From Duganella aceris (GTDB lineage: Bacteria > Pseudomonadota > Gammaproteobacteria > Burkholderiales > Burkholderiaceae_D): a stretch of 64,000 bases of DNA. The DNA lies in NCBI RefSeq assembly GCF_011090165.1, contig NZ_JAADJT010000003.1:124001-188000 (forward strand), read 5' to 3'. Numbering within the stretch: the first letter of the stretch is position 1; each line of letters begins with the position of its first letter. The translations under genes were made by a program, and so were the position numbers. Below the pieces are notes generated by a model. It was not told the origin of the DNA. It did not search any database and was given only the letters and a program-made list of their open reading frames with translations. Positions 27,224 through 34,928 of this stretch are shown here, in pieces.

Positions 27224-28516
27224 ATGTGCGAGAAACACGATCCACTGGCGGCGATCATCGCCGCCGCCATGCCGCAGGTCGCGGGCACCGCCGGGCCGAC
27301 CCGTCCCGCCGAGCAGACCGCGACCCAGCAAGTCATCAAGCCGGTCATCAGCAACGTCATGAGCGTGCTGGCCGGGCAACAGGAAGCGCACGCCTCGCGC
27401 CGGCGCCGGCTGTGGGAACTGGGCCATGCCTGCCACTGCCCGCTGGTCGGGGTCGGCATTCCGATGGGCGTGCTGCGCAAGCTGGTCGACAAAGTCACCA
27501 GCGGCAAGGTGCTGGCCGACGACTATGAAGTGCACGTCGGCGCGGTCACCGAATGCGGCAGCCGCAACCGCCTGTCGGAAGCGCTACAGAAAGAACTGGA
27601 ACGCCGCTACGCCGCCGTGCTGTTGCGTTTCCGCGCCGCCAAGACCAGCGAGCAGGTCGGCGAAATGTGGCGCATCGCGGTCGCCAACGGCGACGTCGCC
27701 GGCGCCTTCTGGGCTGGCCTGACGCACCCGCGCTGCACCTCCGAGCTGGAAGAGCAGATGTGCCGCGACCTGCACATGGTGCAGCACCAGGCCGGCGCCT
27801 GCGTGCGCGCCGACATCAACAAATTCAACGCCACGCTGGAAGAAAACAAACGCCTGGCGCACGACCTGTCCAAGGCGCAGCAGCGCGCCGCCGCCTTACT
27901 GGCGGAGAAAAGCGCCGACTCCGAAAAACACGCCGCGCAGCTGATGCAATTGCGCGCGCAAGCGGTCGGCAAGGACAGCATGATCGACTCGCTGAAGACC
28001 GAGTTGGAGCAACTGCGAGAATCGATCCCCGGCCTGGACGCGCGCTCCAAGCTGGCCGAGCGCCTGGTGCAGATGGAGGAACGGGAACGCGCGATGCGCA
28101 ACCAGATCGCCGAGCTCAAGCTGGAACTAACGCGCAGCGCCGAACCGCCGGCGCCGATCCAGGAAGAAACGCGCCAGGTGGTCGAGCACGTCATGAAGAT
28201 GCCGTTGCGTCTGAACGACAGATCGGTGCTATGCGTGGGCGGCCGCAGCGGCAACGTCGCCACGTATCGCGAGCTGATCGAACGCGAAGGCGCGCAATTC
28301 GCGCACCACGACGGCGGGCTGGAGGACAACGCCAACCGCCTCGACGCCAGCCTCGCGGCGGCCGACCTGGTGATCTGCCAGACCGGCTGCATCAGCCACA
28401 GCGCCTACTGGCGGGTGAAGGACTATTGCAAGCGCACCGGCAAGCGTTGCGTCTTCATCGACAACCCCAGCATCAGCAGCCTGGCGCGCGGCCTGGAACA
28501 AGCCAGCGCCGACTAA
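27224..28516 (+). CDS. DUF2325 domain protein with coiled coil
   Basis: The 430-residue protein has three parts. The N-terminal region (about 45-170) contains RRRRLWELGHACHCPLVG, with a His-x-Cys-His-Cys-Pro run that could bind metal or haem. The middle (about 200-300) is a coiled coil (NATLEENKRLAHDLSKAQQ onward). The C-terminal DUF2325 domain is about 325-425 (SVLCVGGRSGNVATYRELI to CVFIDNPSISSLARGL). DUF2325 has no established activity. Its Rossmann-like pattern and Asp/Cys residues (HHDGG, CQTGCISHSAYW) suggest ligand binding. It is the last gene of the hemP cluster, and a large inverted repeat follows its stop codon. Confidence 0.88.
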   Translation: MCEKHDPLAAIIAAAMPQVAGTAGPTRPAEQTATQQVIKPVISNVMSVLAGQQEAHASRRRRLWELGHACHCPLVGVGIPMGVLRKLVDKVTSGKVLADDYEVHVGAVTECGSRNRLSEALQKELERRYAAVLLRFRAAKTSEQVGEMWRIAVANGDVAGAFWAGLTHPRCTSELEEQMCRDLHMVQHQAGACVRADINKFNATLEENKRLAHDLSKAQQRAAALLAEKSADSEKHAAQLMQLRAQAVGKDSMIDSLKTELEQLRESIPGLDARSKLAERLVQMEERERAMRNQIAELKLELTRSAEPPAPIQEETRQVVEHVMKMPLRLNDRSVLCVGGRSGNVATYRELIEREGAQFAHHDGGLEDNANRLDASLAAADLVICQTGCISHSAYWRVKDYCKRTGKRCVFIDNPSISSLARGLEQASAD

Positions 28517-28532
28517 ATCCCCCACCGGTGTC

Positions 28533-28616
28533 GGTGTCAGTGCCGACATTCGGACATCGGCGGAACTTCCGCACGCCAGAAAGTTCCGCCGATGTCCGAA
28601 TGTCGGCACTGACACC
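28533..28616. repeat. Perfect 36-bp inverted repeat between convergent genes
   Basis: Arms 28533-28568 and 28581-28616 are exact reverse complements over 36 bases with a 12-base loop. The arms begin GGTGTCAGTGCCGACATT. The element lies between the convergent DUF2325 and flavoreductase genes, where it could act as a bidirectional terminator, although no T-run flanks it. Its GTGTCAG and CGGACA pieces loosely resemble those of the 588-693 palindrome. Confidence 0.92.
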
Positions 28617-28622
28617 TAATTG

Positions 28623-29987
28623 CTAGTAGACGTCGCGGCGGTAGCGGCCGGCTGCGGCCAGATCGTCCAGCGCTTCGCGGCCCAGAGCTGCGGCCAAGGC
28701 CTCGTCGACGCCGGCGGCCATGCCGTCGAGGCTGCCGCAGATGTAGATCGCGGCGCCTTGCGCCACCCAGGCCCGCACCGCTTCCGCCTGCTCGGCGAGA
28801 CGGGTCTGCACATACAGCCGCTCAGGCTGGTCGCGCGAAAACACCATGTCGAGTTGCTCCAGCATGCCGTCGCGCCGCCACGCATCCAGTTCGGCGCGAT
28901 AGTGGTAATCGTGCGCCGCGTTGCGCTCGCCGAACAGCAGCCAGTTGCGGCCCTGTCCCGCCAGCGCGCGCGCTTTCAGATGGCCGCGCAGGCCGGCGAT
29001 GCCGCTGCCGTTGCCGATCAGGATCAACGGACGCTGCGCGTTGTCCTCCAGGCGGAAGCGTCGGTGCTGGCGCAAACGCAGTTGCACCGCCTGCCCCACC
29101 GCCGCCTGTTGCGTCAGCCAGCCGGAGGCGACGCCGTGGCTGCCGTCCTCATGCGTATGCAGCCGCACCAGCAGATGCACGCGGCCGTCGGCCGGAATCG
29201 AGGCGATCGAGTATTCGCGCGCGCGCGACGGGTCGGCCGGCGCGGCGACCTGCACCAGGTCGCCCGATTGCCAGGCCGGCAACGCGCCGTCCAGCGGCTC
29301 CAGCTCCAGATGGTAGACCGGCGCGCCGGCGCTGCCGGCATTCAGTTGCACCCGCTCCACCAGCCGCCAGTCGTCGAACGCGGGCGCGCTCCAGTCCGGC
29401 GCGTCGCTGGTGCCGGCCAGATGGCTGAGCTGCTGCCGCCATTGCCCGATCGCCTCGGCCGAGCTGCGGTTGACTTCGATGCGCGGAAACAGGCTTTGCG
29501 CGCCCTGCTCCTGCAACCACTGATCCAGCGCGCGGCCGAAGCCGCAGTAGTGCGCATAGGCGCTGTCGCCCAGCGCCAGCACCGCGTAGTGCAGCTGCGG
29601 CAGCGGCAAGCCCTGCGTCATCAGCCGGCCCGAAAAGGCGGCCGCCGCGTCGGGCGCATCGCCTTCGCCGTAGGTGCTGACCAGGAACAGCACGCGTTCG
29701 GCGCGCAGCAGATCCTCGGCGCACAGTTCGGACAGTTCGCTCAGTTGCGCCGGGATGCCGGCCAGCTTCAAGGTGGCCAGCGTTTGTCCCGCCAATTCTT
29801 CGGCGTTGCCGGTCTGGCTGGCGTAGGCGATGATCCAGCCGGGCGAGGCTGCGGCCTCCGCCTTGGCGCGTTGCGCGGCAAGACGCTTGCGGCGCGTGCG
29901 CAGGTACGGCGCCAGGCATACCAGCGCGTAACTCACGCCGAAGCCGGCCACCAGCATGAGTCGGGTGGGGTCGTTGGTCCAGATCAT
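28623..29987 (-). CDS. Membrane-anchored flavodoxin/NAD(P)H flavoreductase (CysJ/CPR-like)
   Basis: The 454-residue protein has one N-terminal transmembrane helix (LMLVAGFGVSYALVCLAPYL). A flavodoxin domain follows (YASQTGNAEELAG at about 54, STYGEGDAPDA, LALGDSAY), then an FAD domain (REYSIASIP, VASGWL) and an NAD(P)H domain (LILIGNGSGIAGLRGHL; IYICGSLDGMA near the end). It should pass electrons from NAD(P)H through FAD and FMN. It is the last gene of a Fur-box operon and overlaps apbE by four bases (ATGA). The likely role is to feed electrons to the PepSY/DUF2271 membrane module. No sulfite reductase partner is present. Confidence 0.9.
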   Translation of the reverse strand: MIWTNDPTRLMLVAGFGVSYALVCLAPYLRTRRKRLAAQRAKAEAAASPGWIIAYASQTGNAEELAGQTLATLKLAGIPAQLSELSELCAEDLLRAERVLFLVSTYGEGDAPDAAAAFSGRLMTQGLPLPQLHYAVLALGDSAYAHYCGFGRALDQWLQEQGAQSLFPRIEVNRSSAEAIGQWRQQLSHLAGTSDAPDWSAPAFDDWRLVERVQLNAGSAGAPVYHLELEPLDGALPAWQSGDLVQVAAPADPSRAREYSIASIPADGRVHLLVRLHTHEDGSHGVASGWLTQQAAVGQAVQLRLRQHRRFRLEDNAQRPLILIGNGSGIAGLRGHLKARALAGQGRNWLLFGERNAAHDYHYRAELDAWRRDGMLEQLDMVFSRDQPERLYVQTRLAEQAEAVRAWVAQGAAIYICGSLDGMAAGVDEALAAALGREALDDLAAAGRYRRDVY

Positions 29988-31009
29988 TCGTCTAGCATGC
30001 CGCGTAAATGGGTGCTCATGTGTTCGGTGAAACCGCCGTCGGCGTCGCGGACGACGAAGCGCGCCGCCAGTCCCTGCCGCTCGGCCAGGCGCAAGCCTTG
30101 CTCGCAGCCCAGCACGGTCAGCGCGGTCGACCAGGCGTCGGCCGCCATGCATTGCGCGTGCACCACGGTGACCGAGGCCAGGTCGTTGGCGATCGGCATG
30201 CCGCTGCGCGGGTCGATGGTGTGCGAGTAGCGCCGTCCATCCAGCTCGAAATAGCGGCGGTAGTCGCCCGAGGTGGCGACCGCCAGGCCGTGCAGCGCCA
30301 GCACCAGCTCGTCGGGCTGGCTGACGCCGGCATCGGCATCGGTGACCTGCTCCAGCGCCACCCACCACGGTTGCCCGTCCGGCTTGACGCCGGCGCCGCG
30401 CAACTCGCCGCCGACTTCGACCACGTAATGCCGCACACCTTGGGTTTTAAGAAAATATGCCAGCCGATCGACGCTGTAGCCCTTGGCCACGGCCGACAGA
30501 TCCAGCTGCACGCCGCCCGGCTGCAAAGCGCGGCGGCTGCCCGGCTCCAGCACCACCGGCTGCGCCGCCAGTTGGGCGCGCGCGTCGGCGATCCGTTGTG
30601 CGGAAGGGGGAATGAAATCGGGCTGGTCGAAACGCCCGTGCGGGCCGAAGCCCCACAGGTTGACCAGCGCGCCGGCGCACGGGTCATAAGCGCCGACGGA
30701 ATCGCGCGCCACGCCCATCGCGAACGACAGCACATCGAAAAAAGCCGGCGGCAAGACTTGCCAGCCGCCGGCCGGGGCGCGGTTGAAGCGGCCCAGGTCG
30801 GACTCGGCTTCCCAGTGGCTCATCTCGGCCACGATGGAATCGAGCTGCGCCTGCAGCCCCTGCTGAAGATCCAGCAACGCGTTGTCCGGCGCGGCCACCA
30901 GCCGCACCGACCAACTGGTGCCCATGCTGCGGCCCGCGTAGTCGCGGATCGCACCGCCTGCCGGCGCCGGGTCTTCGGAAATATGATGAGGCAGGAGTAC
31001 CCGGCGCAT
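29984..31009 (-). CDS. apbE: FAD:protein FMN transferase ApbE
   Basis: The 341-residue enzyme has the ApbE motifs: GRSMGTSWSV (about 26-35), LDLSAVAKGYSVDRLAYFL, VEVGGELRGAGV, VATSGDYRRYFELDGRRYSHTIDPRSG and CMAADAWSTALTVLG. ApbE moves FMN from FAD onto a Thr or Ser in Dxx(S/T)GA(T/S) of an exported protein. The N-terminus (MRRVLLPHHISEDPAPAGG) lacks an obvious signal peptide or lipobox, unlike many ApbE proteins, so either the start is further upstream or export differs. A plausible substrate is the DUF2271 protein two genes upstream. It starts seven bases after the DUF4198 gene. Confidence 0.95.
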   Translation of the reverse strand: MRRVLLPHHISEDPAPAGGAIRDYAGRSMGTSWSVRLVAAPDNALLDLQQGLQAQLDSIVAEMSHWEAESDLGRFNRAPAGGWQVLPPAFFDVLSFAMGVARDSVGAYDPCAGALVNLWGFGPHGRFDQPDFIPPSAQRIADARAQLAAQPVVLEPGSRRALQPGGVQLDLSAVAKGYSVDRLAYFLKTQGVRHYVVEVGGELRGAGVKPDGQPWWVALEQVTDADAGVSQPDELVLALHGLAVATSGDYRRYFELDGRRYSHTIDPRSGMPIANDLASVTVVHAQCMAADAWSTALTVLGCEQGLRLAERQGLAARFVVRDADGGFTEHMSTHLRGMLDE

Positions 31010-31016
31010 GCGGACC

Positions 31017-31841
31017 TTATTCCGGCAGGATCTCGACCACGGCCGCGTAGCTGACGCGGCGCGGCGCCATCGCCGGCGGTTGGCCCGGCACCGGCGGCGT
31101 GGCCGCCGGCCAGCTGCTGCTGACCATGTACATGCCGGCCGCCGGCAGTTCCAGCGTCAGCTCGCCCTTGGCGTCGGTGTTCTTGCGGATCTCGCCCAGC
31201 GTGCCGCGATATTTGACGCCGCCCGGAATCAGGCTGACGCCCTGGTTGGCCGCCGGCTTGCCGTCCAACAGGAAACGCCAGGTGACCTTTTCACCAACGC
31301 GCAGTTCGGTCGGATTGGTGACCGGCACCATCTCCAGGCCGACGCCGGTCGGCTTGAACACCGCCATGTCCGGCTCGCCGGTCGAGACGAAAGTCTCCAG
31401 GCGGCTTTGCATGCGCGACAATTTCACCTCGGTCGCATCGGCCGGCACATCCTTGGCCAGCGATTCCTCGCTGCCGCGGAAGCGCTTGGTCTCTCCTTCC
31501 TTGTTCTTGTAGCTGCCGAACACGCTCTTCGACACCAGCTCGATCTTGTAGGTGCCCGGCTTCGGCAGCTTCAGGTCGAAGGTGCTGCGCAGCTTGCCGT
31601 TGTTGACGTTTTGCAGTTCCAGCTTGCCGCCGTCCGGACCGTTGACGACGATGCCGTCCAACTTCAGCGGCTGGTGGTCGATGTCGAACAGGCCTTCGGA
31701 GATGGCGGCGTCGACCGTGACCCAGGCTTCCTTGCCTTCGACCTGGCTCGACGACGGCAGCAGCCACGGCTTGTGCGCCTGCGCGCTCAAGGACAGGCCG
31801 GCCAGCGCCAGCGCGACTACGGTTTTATTCAGTTTCAACAT
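31017..31841 (-). CDS. Exported DUF4198 protein
   Basis: The 274-residue protein has a signal peptide (cleavage likely after SLSAQA), giving a mature N-terminus HKPWLLPSSS, typical of DUF4198 proteins. The rest is beta-rich, with a possible Ig-like carboxypeptidase-regulatory fold (GELTLELPAAGMYMVSSSW near the end). The family has been associated with nickel or iron transport clusters, but its biochemistry is not settled. It lies nine bases downstream of the DUF2271 gene and seven upstream of apbE. The His at the mature N-terminus could bind metal; this is inference. Confidence 0.88.
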   Translation of the reverse strand: MLKLNKTVVALALAGLSLSAQAHKPWLLPSSSQVEGKEAWVTVDAAISEGLFDIDHQPLKLDGIVVNGPDGGKLELQNVNNGKLRSTFDLKLPKPGTYKIELVSKSVFGSYKNKEGETKRFRGSEESLAKDVPADATEVKLSRMQSRLETFVSTGEPDMAVFKPTGVGLEMVPVTNPTELRVGEKVTWRFLLDGKPAANQGVSLIPGGVKYRGTLGEIRKNTDAKGELTLELPAAGMYMVSSSWPAATPPVPGQPPAMAPRRVSYAAVVEILPE

Positions 31842-31850
31842 GTCTCCGCC

Positions 31851-32360
31851 TTACGGTTTGAGTTGTACAACCACGGCGCCCAGTTCTTCCTTGCCCTGGC
31901 CGCTCACGTTCTGCGCCGACTTCGGCGGCCACTGCAGCGGCACCTTGACCACTTCACGCCCGCCCGCTTCGCGCGCCGCTTCCACCATCACCGTGTACTG
32001 GCCGGCCGGCAGCTTGTCCAGCGCGCCCTTGGCGACGGTCAGCGTGGCCTCGCCCGGCGCCTTGGTCGCGCCGCTGACGCCGTCCAGCGGCATCGCCACG
32101 TCGCGGCCGGTCTTGCGCCACCACTGACGCATGTCCTTGAGCCACTTGGAGCCGGCGTTGTCCTTCTTCTTGGTGTCGTACAACACGGCCAGGTTGGCCA
32201 CCACTTTCTGATCCGAGTTCTCCAGCCAGGCGGCGATGTACGGGCGGTGGTATTCGGCCACGTTCAGCTGCGGAACGTCGAGTTTGAGGGCCAGATCGGC
32301 GCCCATGGCCGATGCACTGGCCAGTGGCAGACTAAGCGCGATGGAGTAGCGTAATTTCAT
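31851..32360 (-). CDS. Exported DUF2271 protein with an ApbE flavinylation motif
   Basis: The 169-residue protein has a signal peptide (about 1-20, ending ASAMG) and a beta-sandwich-like DUF2271 domain (VAEYHRPYIAAWLEN, VANLAVLYD, KWLKDMRQWWRKTGRDVAMP). Residues 93-99 read DGVSGAT, a full match to the Dxx(S/T)GA(T/S) motif that ApbE modifies, with Thr99 as the predicted FMN acceptor. An ApbE gene is in the same operon. The protein is therefore a probable periplasmic flavoprotein electron carrier. It lies between the PepSY membrane gene (18 bases upstream) and the DUF4198 gene. Confidence 0.9.
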   Translation of the reverse strand: MKLRYSIALSLPLASASAMGADLALKLDVPQLNVAEYHRPYIAAWLENSDQKVVANLAVLYDTKKKDNAGSKWLKDMRQWWRKTGRDVAMPLDGVSGATKAPGEATLTVAKGALDKLPAGQYTVMVEAAREAGGREVVKVPLQWPPKSAQNVSGQGKEELGAVVVQLKP

Positions 32361-32378
32361 GGAGTACCTGTCGTGAGA

Positions 32379-33026
32379 TTAATGGATAAACAGCAGTGCA
32401 ATTACAACGGGAATCAAAATGCCCAAGCCAACCATCGGCCAGGTGAACGGCCGGTTCGCCGCGTGGAACTTCAAAATCAGTAATCCGGTGATGCAGAACA
32501 GCAGGCAGGCGCCGGCGAAAATGTCGATGAACCAGTTCCATGCGGCGCCGGTGTTGCGGCCCTTGTGCACATCGTTGAGCCAGGAGATCCAGCCACGGTC
32601 GGTGTTCTCGAATTCCACCGCGCCGTCCTCCAGCGCGATGCGCACCCAGGCGTCGCCGCCGGCCTTGGCCAGCGGCAGATAGATTTCATCGACCGACCAT
32701 TCGGCCGCGCGGCCGCCGGCCTGCACTTTCCAGTTCTGGTCGAGCCATTGCTCGGCGGCGGCCGGCAGCGGCTCCTTGGCGCCGTCGTGCGCGGCGGCGT
32801 AGTCGCGCAGTTGCGTGGTCAGCGGCGCCGGCAGCTGCGCCAGCTTGCGGGTGATGACCGGCTTGGCCTCGATCTGCGACGCGTGGTTCAGGGTGATGCC
32901 GGTGATGCTGAACAAGAACATGCCCAGCAGGCAAAGCGCCGAGCTGATCCAATGCCATTGGTGCAGATTCTTCAGCCAGACGGCGCGGCTGGCGTTGCGG
33001 GCGGAACTGGCGTTCGGTACGCTCAA
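32379..33026 (-). CDS. PepSY-associated transmembrane protein
   Basis: The 215-residue protein has one N-terminal transmembrane helix (about 27-48, ISSALCLLGMFLFSITGITLN), preceded by LHQWHW with His22 and His25. A periplasmic PepSY-like domain follows (about 50-155), then two C-terminal helices (IFAGACLLFCITGLLIL and WPMVGLGILIPVVIALLFI). The LH-x2-H-W helix with further membrane histidines resembles PepSY_TM proteins that bind haem in ferric-reductase systems. The start is TTG at 33026 with a GAAGGAAG site; a longer reading would cross the Fur box. It is the first gene of the five-gene operon. Confidence 0.85.
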   Translation of the reverse strand: MSVPNASSARNASRAVWLKNLHQWHWISSALCLLGMFLFSITGITLNHASQIEAKPVITRKLAQLPAPLTTQLRDYAAAHDGAKEPLPAAAEQWLDQNWKVQAGGRAAEWSVDEIYLPLAKAGGDAWVRIALEDGAVEFENTDRGWISWLNDVHKGRNTGAAWNWFIDIFAGACLLFCITGLLILKFHAANRPFTWPMVGLGILIPVVIALLFIH

Positions 33027-33075
33027 TGGACTTCCTTCAAGAATAAACGGGGGCCCTTGAGCCGGGCACAAACAT

Positions 33076-33096
33076 AAATGATAATGATTATCATTT
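33076..33096 (-). promoter_or_regulatory. Fur box controlling the PepSY-DUF2271-ApbE operon
   Basis: AAATGATAAT at 33076-33085 and ATTATCATTT at 33087-33096 are exact reverse complements around one G. The central part matches the Fur consensus closely. The site lies 50 bases before the TTG start of the PepSY gene and 132 bases before the divergent pyridoxamine-oxidase-like gene, so the minus-strand operon is the more likely target. Confidence 0.92.
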
Positions 33097-33227
33097 GCGA
33101 AGTCAACAACCCTTGTGTATCTATTATGTAAAGCACAGAGTCCGCCAGCGTGGTCTTCCGTACAGAATAGCGCGCGGCGCTGGGCTATGGTGTAGCCATT
33201 CCTCACACTTTATTCCGGAGGCGCATC

Positions 33228-33725
33228 ATGCCGCTGTATTCACAGGACCAGATCAATCTCATCGCCACCAAGATCAAGGATGTGCGGTTCGGCATGTTCA
33301 CCACCACCGACGACGAAAACGTGCTGACCAGCCGGCCGCTGACCAGCCAGCAGATCGACAACGAGGGGAATATGTGGTTTTTTACTTCCGACGAGGCGGC
33401 GTTCACGCTGCACCTGGCGCATCACGCGCAGGTCAACGTCAGCTTCTCCAATCCCGAGCAGAACCTGTATCTGTCGGTGTCGGGCCGCGCCTATCTGCTG
33501 CGCGACCGCGCCAAGGCGCGCGAACTATGGAATCCGTTGGCACGCACCTGGTTCCCCGCCGGCCTCGATGATCCGCACCTGGCGCTGATCCGGATGCGCA
33601 TCGAATCGGCCGAATACTGGGACGCCAGCGCCAGCAAGATGAAGCAGCTGTTCCATCTTGCCAAGGCCGCCGTCAGCGGCCGCGCGCCGGTCAATATCGG
33701 CAAGCACACGACGATCTGCCTTTGA
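33228..33725 (+). CDS. Pyridoxamine 5'-phosphate oxidase-like general stress protein
   Basis: The 165-residue split-barrel flavin-binding protein contains IKDVRFGMFTTTDDENVLTSRPL, NMWFFTSDEAAFTLHLAHHAQVNVSFSNPEQNLYLSVSGRA and RIESAEYWDASASKMKQLFHLAK. This is the pattern of the GsiY/YdaG-type general stress protein 26 family rather than of true PdxH. Such proteins bind FMN, FAD or F420; the reaction is not known. A strong CGGAGG site precedes the ATG. It is divergent from the Fur-box operon and appears monocistronic. A small hairpin follows. Confidence 0.9.
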   Translation: MPLYSQDQINLIATKIKDVRFGMFTTTDDENVLTSRPLTSQQIDNEGNMWFFTSDEAAFTLHLAHHAQVNVSFSNPEQNLYLSVSGRAYLLRDRAKARELWNPLARTWFPAGLDDPHLALIRMRIESAEYWDASASKMKQLFHLAKAAVSGRAPVNIGKHTTICL

Positions 33726-33742
33726 TCGTCGAAGCGCGCCAT

Positions 33743-33769
33743 AACCCGCAAGCGGGGAGCCTGCGGGTT
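33743..33769. terminator. Hairpin between convergent genes
   Basis: AACCCGCA (33743-33750) pairs with TGCGGGTT (33762-33769) over an 11-base loop. It lies between the stress protein gene and the convergent KGG gene. There is no long T-run, so it is a possible bidirectional terminator of moderate strength. Confidence 0.5.
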
Positions 33770-33783
33770 GGAACTACCAAGCC

Positions 33784-34143
33784 TTACGGCTTGGAGCTGC
33801 CGGAACGGCTGGAGCCGCCGCGATTGCCCGAGCCGCCGCCATCGTCGTCCTGATCGCTGGCGCTGCCCTTGTTGCCGCCGCTGCGCGACGCGCTGCCGCT
33901 GCTGCTGCTTTGGCTGCTGCGCGTATCGTTCTTGTGGCTCATGCTGCCGGCACGACGCGCTTCTTCCGAGGTGAACTCGTGCGCCGTTCCTTTTTCATGT
34001 GCCGCGCGGCCGCCCTCGGCTGCTATTTCGCGCTGCTGCTGCGGATCCATCGAAGCGAAGCCACGTTTGCTGGTGTCGCTTTGTTGACTGCCGGATTTTT
34101 CTCCCTGCTTGCTGCCTTTACCGCCTTGATCACTGGTTGCCAT
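33784..34143 (-). CDS. KGG-domain stress-induced small hydrophilic protein
   Basis: The 119-residue protein is almost entirely polar and probably disordered. The segments KRGFASMDPQQQREIAAEGG and RAAHEKGTAHEFTSEEARRAG are the KGG repeat units of general stress proteins such as YciG and GsiB; a Ser/Gly-rich tail follows. The exact role is unknown; relatives are induced by stress and desiccation. ATG at 34143 fits the family and has a GGAGA site. A GTAGGA-C-GATTCC site lies about 100 bases upstream. It stands alone between the stress protein and the repair operon. Confidence 0.9.
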   Translation of the reverse strand: MATSDQGGKGSKQGEKSGSQQSDTSKRGFASMDPQQQREIAAEGGRAAHEKGTAHEFTSEEARRAGSMSHKNDTRSSQSSSSGSASRSGGNKGSASDQDDDGGGSGNRGGSSRSGSSKP

Positions 34144-34242
34144 GATGTGTCTCCCGAAGGTGAATACCCTGCTTGCGTCACAGGAGCAGCCATCGTAGAG
34201 CACAGCACAGACACATAATATAGGACGCGCGTAGCTGCTGAC

Positions 34243-34255
34243 GTAGGACGATTCC
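34243..34255. promoter_or_regulatory. GTAGGACGATTCC site upstream of the KGG gene
   Basis: This 13-base string differs at one position from the left part of the palindrome at 25380 (GTAGGAAGATTCC). It is about 100 bases upstream of the KGG gene and just beyond the end of pdeM. It may be a second target of the same regulator; the evidence is similarity and position only. Confidence 0.3.
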
Positions 34256-34271
34256 GGGAACCGGTTACGAT

Positions 34272-34928
34272 TTACAGAGGTACTTCCAGTACCGTGTCGC
34301 CGCTGCTAACGAAAACGCGCTCGCCGGGTGCCGGGACGACCGGATGGCCGCCGGTGAAGGCGCCGAACGCCGGCAACGTGATGCCGCCGGCGCCGGCAAG
34401 AAAGCACGGCAGCCGCAAGGTCTCCCAACCGGAGCGCAGGCGATACACCGGATGCACGTGTCCGGCCATCAGATAGCCGGAAGCCGGCAGATCCGGATGA
34501 TGGCAGAACGCGAACGGCGCCTGTAGGTAAGGCTCGTCGAACATGTCGATGGCGAGCCGCGCCGGCGGATCGCCGGCATGCAGATCATGATTGCCGCGCA
34601 CCAGGATCAGCCGCAGCGCCGGATGCGACAGCCGCCAGGCGGTCAGCGCCGCCAGCGTGGCTTCGGCGTGCGCCGCCTTGGCGTGCAGGAAGTCGCCGAG
34701 GAACAGCACTTGCCGCGTCGGATACAGCGCCAGCAGATGGTCCAGCGCATCCAGATTGGCGCGCGTGGTGCCGCCCGGCACCGGCACGCCGAGCGCGCGG
34801 AACGACGCCGCCTTGCCGAAATGGATGTCGGCGATCACCAGCATCCGCTCGCGCGGCCAGTACAGGGCTTTCTGCGCCAGCAGCAGCACTTCCTCGCCCG
34901 CCAGTCGCACCGCCAGCGCGCCGCTCAT
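34272..34928 (-). CDS. pdeM: Ligase-associated metallophosphoesterase PdeM
   Basis: The 218-residue protein carries the calcineurin-like metal motifs DIHFGK (D-x-H), GDFLHAK (GD-x2-H), GNHD and GHVHP, in the family order. Members of this cluster are manganese-dependent endonucleases or phosphodiesterases associated with a DNA ligase and Lhr helicase. It is the last gene of the exonuclease-ligase-helicase-PdeM operon and its ATG overlaps the helicase stop by four bases. Length and motifs are normal. Confidence 0.93.
   Translation of the reverse strand: MSGALAVRLAGEEVLLLAQKALYWPRERMLVIADIHFGKAASFRALGVPVPGGTTRANLDALDHLLALYPTRQVLFLGDFLHAKAAHAEATLAALTAWRLSHPALRLILVRGNHDLHAGDPPARLAIDMFDEPYLQAPFAFCHHPDLPASGYLMAGHVHPVYRLRSGWETLRLPCFLAGAGGITLPAFGAFTGGHPVVPAPGERVFVSSGDTVLEVPL

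Noticed and set aside
28623..29987. CysJ (sulfite reductase flavoprotein) as the specific identity
   Set aside because: The domain order fits, but there is no sulfite reductase gene, the N-terminus has a transmembrane helix, and the operon context is ApbE/DUF2271.
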